Position numbers and translations under genes: made by a program
In this document: positions 16,556-24,177 of the stretch, piece after piece
How positions within the stretch are numbered: position 1 is the stretch's first letter
How the letters are laid out: every line of letters begins with the position of its first letter
Notes under the pieces: model-generated
The model's input: only the letters and a program-made list of their open reading frames with translations
Databases searched by the model: none
What the model was told of the DNA's origin: nothing
Assembly (NCBI GenBank): GCA_029907205.1
Contig: JARYMI010000024.1
Coordinates: 1 to 55,181 of the forward strand
Direction: 5' to 3'
Origin: Clostridiales bacterium
GTDB lineage: Bacteria > Acidobacteriota > Aminicenantia > Aminicenantales > UBA8522
Length of the DNA stretch: 55,181 bases

Positions 16556-19309
16556 ATGAAAAGTAAATTTTTGCTGACGCTATTAACACTTGTCCTCATT
16601 TTTTCACCTCCGGCCTTTAGTCAGTCCAGAGAAACTGGCGCTATCGTCGGCGCGGTGACCGATCAAGATGGCACGCCGCTTCCGGGTGTCACCATGACCC
16701 TGTCCGGTCCTCATCTGATGGGAACTCGAAGCTTTATCACAGAAGCTGACGGTGCCTACCGTTTTCCCGCTCTTCCGCCCGGCGTTTATACCCTCAAAGC
16801 TGAGCTCCCCGGGTTTGCGACCTTCATCCAGGAGAACATCCGCCTGACCACGACCGTCCGGCTGACCGTGGACATCACCATGAAGCAGGCTGTCGTCGCC
16901 GAAGAGGTGACGGTCGTCGCCCAATCGCCGACCGTTGACATCAAATCTACAGAAACGGCTTCCGTCACTCTGTCTAACGAGATCCTGAGAAACATTCCTT
17001 TCAGCCAGTTCACGACTGACATCGTTAATATGGCTCCTGGTGTCGTGAGCAACGTCGCCTTTGGCGCCTCCCAGAACACAGGAATCGCCTATTCTATGGA
17101 CGGAATCAATGTGGCTGACCCTGAAGCCGGGTCGGCTTGGGTATTCCTCGACCACAACATCATCGAGGAATCCAAAATCATGGGTATCGGGCTTCCGGCG
17201 GAGTACGGCAACTTCAGCGGAGTGATCTTCAACCTGGTGACAAAGAGCGGGGGCAACAACTTTGCCGGCCACATGGAAATCGTTTTTCAGGGACAGAAGG
17301 ATGATAAGCCTAAGGGTTTCTGGCAGCAAGACAACAATAAAGCCTATCTCGAAGACTTCCCCAAGTTGACCTCACCAAGGTACAGGTTGATCGATGGCAA
17401 TGCCCACCTGGGCGGTCCAATCCAGAAGGACAAACTCTGGTTTTATATCGGGACTCAATTCCAACAATTTGGGGATTGGGCCACAGGCTTCCCAGAGCCA
17501 AGGCAATACAATCAGCCAAGGCTTTTCGTGAAGTTAACGTCCCAACTCGACCCCAGCTTGAACGTGTTGGGCTCTTTGGAAATTGACACCTACGACGGTA
17601 AAAACCGCGGCGCAAGCGCCACTACCGCGCCCGATGCAGTCGTAAACCAGAAATCGCCTGAGATCGTCGGCAATTTCAGCCTGACCAAAATTCTCAGCCC
17701 AAAGACCTTCTTCGACGTCAAAACTGCTTACTTCTGGGGTTACTATTATCTGGACCCGGAGGTTGGCAAAGACGTGGCCTCTCATTTTAGCCTGGACGAT
17801 AACTTTCTTTACAACAGCGCCGGCTACTTTTACTACGCTGACCGCACCCGATTCCAGACCAATGCCAGCTTGACCCACTATGCTGAGGACTTCATCACGG
17901 GCAACCACGACTTCAAGTTCGGCGTCGAGGTCGAGCGTTCGACCGTCAGGAACAGATACGGTCACACCGGGCCAAACCACATGATATACGTCAGCTACGG
18001 GAATCCTGTTAAGGGGTTCACGCCCTACTTGGCCTACCAGTATGAGGGTTACGACACGAACACTCGCTATACGCGCGTTGAAGCGTTCGCCCAGGATTCC
18101 TGGCAGATCACCCCGAGAATAAACATCAACCTCGGCGTGCGCTTCAGCCAGAACTGGGGTGACATCAAGGACCTGGGCACGGTCTACAAGACCAACCGTA
18201 TCGCTCCGAGACTAGGCTTTACCTTTGACCTCTTCGGCGACAAAACCACAGTCTTCAAGGCCCACTACGGCCAGTTCACCGAGGCCATGCTGGCCAGCTA
18301 TCACGACCGGCTCAACCCGGCTGAAGCTTACAGCGATTATATCTCCTATTACTGGGATGGGAAGAAATGGGTGGAGTTCGACAGAACCGTGCATGAAGAG
18401 CTCTACCACCTGGCCGATGACATCAAGCACCCGTACATGAATCAATACACTGTTAGCCTGGAAAGGGAGCTTTTCAGGGACGCGTCTTTCTCGGTCTCTT
18501 ATGTCTACCGCGACTGGAAGAACATCATCTCCTGGTACGACACCAAGGCAACCTACAGAAAAGTCCCCATCTCAGTCGCTTACCACGTCAACAAGACATT
18601 CGACGTTTACGAACGGACTTCTGTCGCCCGCCACTACATCATCGACAACATCGAAGAAGGACAACCTTGGGTTCTGGGCAAGCCCTACCGTAAGTACCAG
18701 GGGTTGACGTTCATGTTCCACAAACGCTTCTCCAACAAGTGGCAACTTCTTGCTTCCTATGTTTACTCTAAAGCCTGGGGCACCCAGGATAATGGATTTG
18801 CTGATGATATTGGCTGGAATTCCAGGGATGGGCTCTGGCCCGGGGACCCTAACTTCTGGACTAATGCTGACGGGAATTCAACCTTTGACCCGACGCACAT
18901 GATCAAGATCCAGGGGACATACATCCTGCCCTTCGACATCACCCTCAACGCTTATTTCCGGGCCGTCACTGGAAACGCCTGGACAACCCGCTTCAGGACG
19001 ACAAGGTTAGCTCAGGGCCGGGTAACGTTTTACGCCGAGCCGCGCGGCTCCTACCATTACCCGATGCAGAAAATCCTCGACATGCGGCTGGAGAAGATTT
19101 TCACACTGGCCGATAAGTACAGGCTGGGGTTCATGCTCGATGTCTTCAACGTGTTCAACGTCAATACCATCACATCCTGGGGAACGCGAATAGGCTACGA
19201 CTGGTTCCCGCAGGGCCACGCTAGTTATTATGAATCAACGGACGGCCACGATCTCTACTCCATCGTCAGGCCGAGGCAGCTTCGCCTGGGCGTCCGGTTG
19301 ATTTTCTAA
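16556..19309 (+). CDS. Oar-like TonB-dependent outer-membrane receptor (module 2)
   Basis: A 917-residue paralogue of the receptor at 10341-13130, colinear over its full length. It has a signal peptide ending PAFSQSRETG, then a carboxypeptidase-regulatory-like domain (GAVTDQDGTPLPGVTMTL). The plug shows SPTVDIKSTETASVTLS, MDGINVADPEAGSAW and LPAEYGNFSGVIFNLVTK. The barrel ends in LRLGVRLIF. The N-terminal domain and plug are nearly the same as in module 1, while parts of the barrel (for example 490-520 and the region after 640) differ more. That suggests a duplicated receptor with changed substrate-facing surfaces. GAAGGAGGG precedes the ATG. A terminator-like hairpin follows at 19379. Confidence 0.92.
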   Translation: MKSKFLLTLLTLVLIFSPPAFSQSRETGAIVGAVTDQDGTPLPGVTMTLSGPHLMGTRSFITEADGAYRFPALPPGVYTLKAELPGFATFIQENIRLTTTVRLTVDITMKQAVVAEEVTVVAQSPTVDIKSTETASVTLSNEILRNIPFSQFTTDIVNMAPGVVSNVAFGASQNTGIAYSMDGINVADPEAGSAWVFLDHNIIEESKIMGIGLPAEYGNFSGVIFNLVTKSGGNNFAGHMEIVFQGQKDDKPKGFWQQDNNKAYLEDFPKLTSPRYRLIDGNAHLGGPIQKDKLWFYIGTQFQQFGDWATGFPEPRQYNQPRLFVKLTSQLDPSLNVLGSLEIDTYDGKNRGASATTAPDAVVNQKSPEIVGNFSLTKILSPKTFFDVKTAYFWGYYYLDPEVGKDVASHFSLDDNFLYNSAGYFYYADRTRFQTNASLTHYAEDFITGNHDFKFGVEVERSTVRNRYGHTGPNHMIYVSYGNPVKGFTPYLAYQYEGYDTNTRYTRVEAFAQDSWQITPRININLGVRFSQNWGDIKDLGTVYKTNRIAPRLGFTFDLFGDKTTVFKAHYGQFTEAMLASYHDRLNPAEAYSDYISYYWDGKKWVEFDRTVHEELYHLADDIKHPYMNQYTVSLERELFRDASFSVSYVYRDWKNIISWYDTKATYRKVPISVAYHVNKTFDVYERTSVARHYIIDNIEEGQPWVLGKPYRKYQGLTFMFHKRFSNKWQLLASYVYSKAWGTQDNGFADDIGWNSRDGLWPGDPNFWTNADGNSTFDPTHMIKIQGTYILPFDITLNAYFRAVTGNAWTTRFRTTRLAQGRVTFYAEPRGSYHYPMQKILDMRLEKIFTLADKYRLGFMLDVFNVFNVNTITSWGTRIGYDWFPQGHASYYESTDGHDLYSIVRPRQLRLGVRLIF

Positions 19310-19326
19310 AGTGCCAAGTTAAAAAA

Positions 19327-19353
19327 GGGACGGTCCTCCTTGAGGACCGTCCC
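19327..19353. repeat. GGGACGGTCCTC hairpin, copy 1
   Basis: A perfect 12-bp inverted repeat with a 3-base loop just after the receptor stop, preceded by six A. Read on the minus strand it has a T-run like a terminator, but nothing upstream on that strand needs one. The same arm sequence recurs at 26644-26670 and, less perfectly, at 35597-35624. Confidence 0.75.
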
Positions 19354-19378
19354 CATCCTCACTGCCACCACTCAAGGT

Positions 19379-19408
19379 GCGGCGGTTTCCCGCCGCCCCT
19401 TTTTATTC
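19379..19408 (+). terminator. Rho-independent terminator of the second receptor
   Basis: GCGGCGG and CCGCCGC pair as a 7-bp GC stem with a 4-base loop, followed by CCC and TTTTTATTC. Confidence 0.75.
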
Positions 19409-19648
19409 TTCCTCCCAAATTTGCCGATAGGAATTGCGCAACAGCCAAAAGTGCTTGGCTTTGAACAGAACTGAGATAGACACGCCTACACCCGATGGGT
19501 GGCGTGGTTCGGGGGCCCCCCGCCGACCCGAGCGTTTGATGTAGTTTATCTGCCGGCTTGATAATAAATAAGATCGACCGCGAGGGGGCGCCGGGGGTGA
19601 ATCGCGACAGGACCCGTCGGGTGGTTCTATCGGCAAATTTGGGTTCCT
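19409..19648. mobile_element. MITE-like element with 17-bp perfect terminal inverted repeats and TTCCT duplications
   Basis: CCCAAATTTGCCGATAG (19414-19430) and its exact reverse complement (19627-19643) bound a 230-bp segment. The five bases outside each end are both TTCCT (19409-19413 and 19644-19648), as expected for a target-site duplication. No transposase frame fits inside; the interior is GC-rich with short internal palindromes (for example around 19480-19505). This is the structure of a non-autonomous miniature element moved by a transposase elsewhere. It lies between the receptor terminator and the sulfatase gene promoter. Confidence 0.85.
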
Positions 19649-19679
19649 CATCCCCTTTTATACGTCTCGAAAAACGTAT

Positions 19680-19685
19680 TATAAT
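19680..19685 (+). promoter_or_regulatory. Candidate -10 box of the sulfatase/TPR gene
   Basis: A perfect TATAAT lies 21 bp before the ATG, just outside the MITE. I see no good -35 box at 17 bp spacing; the MITE edge is only about 30 bp upstream, so it may have replaced or altered the original promoter. Confidence 0.4.
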
Positions 19686-19705
19686 AGAAATCGACGGCGG
19701 TCATC

Positions 19706-22063
19706 ATGCAAACGAGAGAAAGAGGGAAAAACAGAAAGCGAAGCAGACGTGTCCTCCTGCTCAGCTTGTGCTTAGCTGCGTTTTTGATTGCTCTGCTGGT
19801 CGTTGTTTTGTTTATTATTCCAAGACAACAGAGCATCGCAAGGCTGCAGGGCGACAGGAACTTCAACGTTATCCTTATCACGGTGGACACGCTCCGCGCC
19901 GACAGGGTCGGCTGCTACGGTTTTCCTCGGGTCGAAACTCCGGCCATCGACTCTTTTGCCCGCCGTGGAATTAAGTTCGATAACTGTATCGCTCCAACGC
20001 CGCTCACCCTGCCCTCACACACGTCGCTGCTCACCGGCACATTGCCCCTTTTCCACGGCGTCCGGGATAACGGCGGGTTCGTCGTCCCCACTGAGCTCAA
20101 AACGATGGCCGAAGTATTGAAAGAGCACGGGTACGCCACGGCCGCTTTTGTCGGCGCCTATGTCCTCGATTCAAAATGGGGGCTCGACCAGGGTTTTGAC
20201 TATTATTTCGACCGGTTTGATTTGAGCAAGTTCGAAAAAATCTCGCTCGCGACGGTGCAGCGTCCAGCCAACGAAGTTATGGATGAAGCCCTGAAATGGC
20301 TCAACGGGAACAAACAGAGAAAATTTTTCGCCTGGATCCATCTCTACGACCCGCACACGCCCTACGAGCCGCCAACCCCTTTTGACGCCAAGTACCCAAA
20401 TCATCCCTACCTCGGAGAAATTGCGTTCACCGACACTCAGCTCGCAAGGCTCTGGAAATTCCTCGAGGATGCCGGCCTCGCTGAAACTCTCTTCCTCATC
20501 TTCGCTTCAGACCACGGGGAGAGCCTGGGAGAGCATCAGGAAGCCACTCATGGCTTTTTTATCTACCAGGAAGCCATTCACGTGCCGCTTATTTTCGTCA
20601 CCCCGTTTGAAAGATTCCAAGACCTTTCTGTTTCCCAGGTCGTCTCGCTCGTCGACGTGATGCCGACAATCCTGGAGATGGTTGGCCTGCCCATTCCGCT
20701 TGAGGTCCAGGGAAAAAGCCTCGTCTCTCAATTTTTCCACCCATCTAAAGATGATAAAACCTACGCTTACGCCGAGACGTTCTACCCTCGTTTCCATTAC
20801 GGCTGGTCGGAACTGAAAAGCTTCCAGAACAGACGGTTTAAGCTGATCATCTCTCCCGACCCAGAGCTCTATGATTTGGAGCATGATCCTGATGAGATGA
20901 GAAACCTCGTTCAGACCGAGCAGAAGCTCCTAACAGACCTGGAAAAGCGGGCGACACAATTCATCGCCGAAGCAAGCGAGAATGCCTATGAAATTGACTT
21001 TCGCAAAATAGACGAGGAGACCCGGGAAAAGCTGGCTGCTCTCGGCTACGTTGGTTCGTTCACCGACTCAGCCAAGATCGAGGGCAAAAAGCTCGCCAAC
21101 CCTAAAGACAAAATTGGCGTTTTCAACGAGCTCTCCCGCGCCCGAGAAATAGGGATGAGCAACCAGGCCGAGGAAGCCGTCCGGATCATCAAGGCCATTA
21201 TCGCGGAGGACCCCGACATCAGCGACGCCCACTTTGCTCTCGGGAACATCTACTTCAAAGAGAGAAATTTCAAGGAAGCCATCGCCTCGTTCGAACAAGC
21301 CTTAGAGAGAAAACCGGACGATTCGTTCTGCGTCATCAACATCGCCAACTCCTATCAGATGCTGGGCAAGCCCGACGAGGCCGAGCGGTTCATCATCGAC
21401 TACTTGAAAAAAGGCTTCTCCGACTCCCAGCTTTACTATCTCCTGGGAACGCTCAACTACAATCAAAAAAAATATGACGAGGCCATCAAGTATTACTCGG
21501 AATGCCTGTCTCTCAACGCCGACTCGGCAGCTTCTCATAACGGCCTCGCTGCCATATATATTCTCAAAGAGGACTTTGCCCGTGCTGAGGAGCACCTCAA
21601 CCAGGCCATGGCCATAAACCCCGAGCTGACCAACCTGAACTACAACCTGGCCCAGCTCCTGGAAAAGCGCGGGGAAATCATCAAGGCCATCGAGGCCTAC
21701 CTTAGGGAGCTCGACCACTCGCCCCAGCATTTCAAGGCGAGTTTTAACCTCTCCCGCCTTTACCGCCAGGTCGGGAAGAGCGATAGCGAGCAAAAATACT
21801 TAGAGCAGACGATCGCGGCAGCCCCAGAATTCCCGCTTGCCTACTTCTACCTGGCCAGAATCTACCTCAACCGTGGTGAAAACTATGAAGAAGCAATCCG
21901 CCTGGTCAAAAAGGGGATTGATCTTAAGCCCGAGTCCAAAGAACTGCCGCTCGGCTATTTCCTTCTAGCCGACCTCTACAACCGTTTAGGCGAGGCCGCT
22001 CTCTCTGCGGAGTTTGCCCGTAAAGGCCAGCAGCTCGCCCGCTCCCCCGCCAATTCCCGTTAA
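19706..22063 (+). CDS. Membrane-anchored sulfatase/alkaline-phosphatase-superfamily protein with TPR tail
   Basis: A 785-residue protein: basic N-terminus, one membrane segment (about residues 15-37), sulfatase-type domain (about 50-410) and about seven TPR units (about 470-780). Metal-site motifs are visible: ILITVDTLRADRVGCYG and FASDHGESLGEHQEATHG. At the position of the sulfatase nucleophile the sequence is TLPSHTSLLTG, so the usual Cys or Ser of CxPSR is Thr and the Arg is His. It therefore cannot be matured to formylglycine like true sulfatases. A phosphotransferase- or phosphodiesterase-type activity is more likely. The active domain probably faces the periplasm. It lies just after the receptor module, but no operon link is seen. 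Confidence 0.85.
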   Translation: MQTRERGKNRKRSRRVLLLSLCLAAFLIALLVVVLFIIPRQQSIARLQGDRNFNVILITVDTLRADRVGCYGFPRVETPAIDSFARRGIKFDNCIAPTPLTLPSHTSLLTGTLPLFHGVRDNGGFVVPTELKTMAEVLKEHGYATAAFVGAYVLDSKWGLDQGFDYYFDRFDLSKFEKISLATVQRPANEVMDEALKWLNGNKQRKFFAWIHLYDPHTPYEPPTPFDAKYPNHPYLGEIAFTDTQLARLWKFLEDAGLAETLFLIFASDHGESLGEHQEATHGFFIYQEAIHVPLIFVTPFERFQDLSVSQVVSLVDVMPTILEMVGLPIPLEVQGKSLVSQFFHPSKDDKTYAYAETFYPRFHYGWSELKSFQNRRFKLIISPDPELYDLEHDPDEMRNLVQTEQKLLTDLEKRATQFIAEASENAYEIDFRKIDEETREKLAALGYVGSFTDSAKIEGKKLANPKDKIGVFNELSRAREIGMSNQAEEAVRIIKAIIAEDPDISDAHFALGNIYFKERNFKEAIASFEQALERKPDDSFCVINIANSYQMLGKPDEAERFIIDYLKKGFSDSQLYYLLGTLNYNQKKYDEAIKYYSECLSLNADSAASHNGLAAIYILKEDFARAEEHLNQAMAINPELTNLNYNLAQLLEKRGEIIKAIEAYLRELDHSPQHFKASFNLSRLYRQVGKSDSEQKYLEQTIAAAPEFPLAYFYLARIYLNRGENYEEAIRLVKKGIDLKPESKELPLGYFLLADLYNRLGEAALSAEFARKGQQLARSPANSR

Positions 22064-22111
22064 GCTCACCACGCCATTTTCATGGGATGTTACAAATGGA
22101 TAATCTTCATG

Positions 22112-22237
22112 ATGGGCGCAGGATGCTGCCCTGAAGCCCCCGTAGCGGAGGGGGGACCCATCGGCTTCTCCGATGGGGGGAACAGACGGGACTGGTTTCC
22201 CGGGGCCGGGGGCCGAGGGCAGTATCTTGCGTCCATT
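22112..22237 (+). repeat. Interspersed repeat A, copy 1
   Basis: A GC-rich repeat of about 126 bp. The ends form an imperfect inverted repeat of about 22 bp (GATGGGCGCAGGATGCTGCC and its partner at 22216-22237). The centre has the palindrome CCCATCGG ... CCGATGGG. A second copy lies inverted at 31342-31470 and the right half recurs at about 38684-38750. It holds no gene. Confidence 0.8.
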
Positions 22238-22323
22238 AGTTCAATACTAATGGAAATGATCACGACGCCATCATTGTCCTTGAAATCTCTCTTGCGATGG
22301 TCTACACTTGAGTCTTATCCATC

Positions 22324-23616
22324 ATGAAATTCATCGCCGACCTGCACATCCACTCCAAGTTCAGCCGGGCCACCTCCCGCGACATGACTTTTGACAACCT
22401 GGCCTACTGGGCCAAAGTGAAGGGCATCTCGCTTGTCGCCTCAGGTGACTTCACTCACCCCGAATGGTTCTTCCTGACCAAGCAGAAGTTAGAGCCGGCC
22501 GGTAATGGTTTCTTTCGGCTGCGTAACATCCTTCCACCGGCAAATGGCTACCTCGAGGGAATTTCCCTCTCGGCCAAAGATATCCACTTCATCCTCTCGA
22601 CGGAGATTAGCTTTATCTATTCCAAGAAAGGCAAAGTCAGGAAAATCCATCTCCTCATCCTGGCGCCGGACTTCGAGTCGGTCGAGAAGATCAACACCCG
22701 CCTGGCCGGGCTGGGGAACCTGCGCTCGGACGGCCGGCCCATCCTCGGCATGGACGCCAAGAATTTCGTCCGGATTGTGGCCGATCTCTGTCCCCGCTGT
22801 GTCGTCATTCCCTCTCACATCTGGACACCCTGGTTTTCTCTTTTTGGGGCGAACTCCGGTTTCGATTCGATCGAAGAATGTTTCGAAGAAATGACGCCCT
22901 TCATCTTTGCCCTGGAAACGGGCCTGTCCTCCGACCCGCCGATGAACTGGCGGCTGTCGGCGCTCGACCGCTATGCCCTGGTCTCCAATTCTGACGCTCA
23001 CTCGCCTTCCCGGCTGGGGAGAGAGGCCAACGTCTTTGACACCGATTTCAGCTACAAGGGGCTGGTCGAAGCCCTGCGCAGCCGGAACCCGGAAAAATTC
23101 CTCTACACGATCGAATTCTTCCCCGAAGAAGGGAAATACCACTACGACGGCCATCGCAAGTGCGGGGTCGTTTTTTCGCCCAAGGAATCCATCGCCCATC
23201 GCGACCTCTGCCCCAAGTGCGGCAAGAAACTGACGATCGGGGTGATGCACCGGGTGGAGGAGCTGGCCGACCGGGAGGAAGGCGTGAAGCCGCCGGCTAA
23301 GATTCCGTATAAGAACCTCATCCCGCTCAACGAGATAATCGCTGAAGCCCTGGAGAAAACGGCCGAATGCCAGAGCGTCTGGGACATGTATTTCCGGCTC
23401 ATCCACGAATTCGGAAACGAACACCGCGTCCTGACCGAAGTTTCGGTTGCCGACCTCTGCCGCTTCCAGCCGGAACGCGTCGGCCAGGGAATTGACCGGA
23501 TGAGGAAAGCGGCCGTGCGCATCATCCCCGGGCACGACGGTTTCTACGGAAAAATCAGCCTCTTCGAGAAAGACATCTCGGAAGCAGGAGAGAGCGGCCA
23601 GCTGACGCTCTTTTGA
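22324..23616 (+). CDS. Endonuclease Q-like PHP-domain nuclease with C-terminal clamp-binding-type motif
   Basis: A 430-residue protein matching the EndoQ layout. It has an N-terminal PHP metallo-domain (ADLHIHSKFSRA, VASGDFTHPEWF, LSTEISFIYSKKGK, VIPSHIWTPWF, SNSDAHSPSRLG) and a zinc finger (about residues 278-303, HRKCGVVF ... CPKCGKK). A helical C-terminal region follows. EndoQ cuts DNA 5' of deaminated bases such as uracil and hypoxanthine and is best known from Thermococcales and a few bacteria. The last residues, SGQLTLF, fit the bacterial sliding-clamp motif QL(S/D)LF. It is followed by the bifunctional-nuclease gene. The start at 22324 has a weak ribosome-binding site, but the protein N-terminus fits the family. 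Confidence 0.88.
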   Translation: MKFIADLHIHSKFSRATSRDMTFDNLAYWAKVKGISLVASGDFTHPEWFFLTKQKLEPAGNGFFRLRNILPPANGYLEGISLSAKDIHFILSTEISFIYSKKGKVRKIHLLILAPDFESVEKINTRLAGLGNLRSDGRPILGMDAKNFVRIVADLCPRCVVIPSHIWTPWFSLFGANSGFDSIEECFEEMTPFIFALETGLSSDPPMNWRLSALDRYALVSNSDAHSPSRLGREANVFDTDFSYKGLVEALRSRNPEKFLYTIEFFPEEGKYHYDGHRKCGVVFSPKESIAHRDLCPKCGKKLTIGVMHRVEELADREEGVKPPAKIPYKNLIPLNEIIAEALEKTAECQSVWDMYFRLIHEFGNEHRVLTEVSVADLCRFQPERVGQGIDRMRKAAVRIIPGHDGFYGKISLFEKDISEAGESGQLTLF

Positions 23617-23682
23617 GTCCTTCCTTGACAATATCAACCCCTAATCATATATTAAATGTATAAGGCCTGAGGAGAAAAGGCA

Positions 23683-24168
23683 ATGGAAATCGAGATGAAA
23701 ATCAAAGGGTTGGTTGTGGACCCGATTTCCAAGATGCCCATCGTCGTCCTTGAGGATCCACGGACCGAAAGGATCCTGCCGATCTGGATCGGGGTCTTCG
23801 AGGCCAACGCCATCGCCCTGACCATCGAAAACATCCCCACGCCGCGGCCGATGACCCACGACCTCCTCAAGAGCGTCCTGGACAAGTTAGAAGTGGCCGT
23901 GGAGAAAATCGTCGTCAACGACGTTCGCAACAACACGTTCTACGCCATCATCCATTGCCGATACAAAGACACGCCCGTCATGATTGACTCCCGGCCTTCC
24001 GACGCCATCGCCCTCGCCCTCCGGATGAACTCGCCTATTTTTGTCGAGGATGAGGTCGTCCGCCGCGCTCAGAGCCTCAAGTTCGACGAGAACTTAGAGG
24101 ACTCTGAAAAACTGCGTCAGTGGCTGGAGAACCTCAAGCCCGAGGACTTCGGCAAATACAAAATGTGA
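23683..24168 (+). CDS. Bifunctional nuclease (DUF151/BFN) family protein
   Basis: A 161-residue protein with the whole BFN domain: VDPISKMPIVVLED, LPIWIGVFEANAIAL, RPMTHDLL, YAIIHCRYKD and SRPSDAIALALRMNSPIFV. Members in plants have RNase and DNase activity; bacterial members are less well understood. Length is typical for the short form, with no UVR tail. GAGGAGA lies just upstream of the ATG. It follows the EndoQ-like gene by 66 bp on the same strand and may be co-transcribed, a possible nucleic-acid repair or turnover pair. It is convergent with the LptFG gene. Confidence 0.92.
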   Translation: MEIEMKIKGLVVDPISKMPIVVLEDPRTERILPIWIGVFEANAIALTIENIPTPRPMTHDLLKSVLDKLEVAVEKIVVNDVRNNTFYAIIHCRYKDTPVMIDSRPSDAIALALRMNSPIFVEDEVVRRAQSLKFDENLEDSEKLRQWLENLKPEDFGKYKM

Positions 24169-24177
24169 CGGCTCGAG

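Noticed and set aside
22489-23637. Long minus-strand open frame over the EndoQ-like gene
   Set aside because: Antisense shadow; the plus strand has clear PHP and zinc-finger motifs, and this frame has none.
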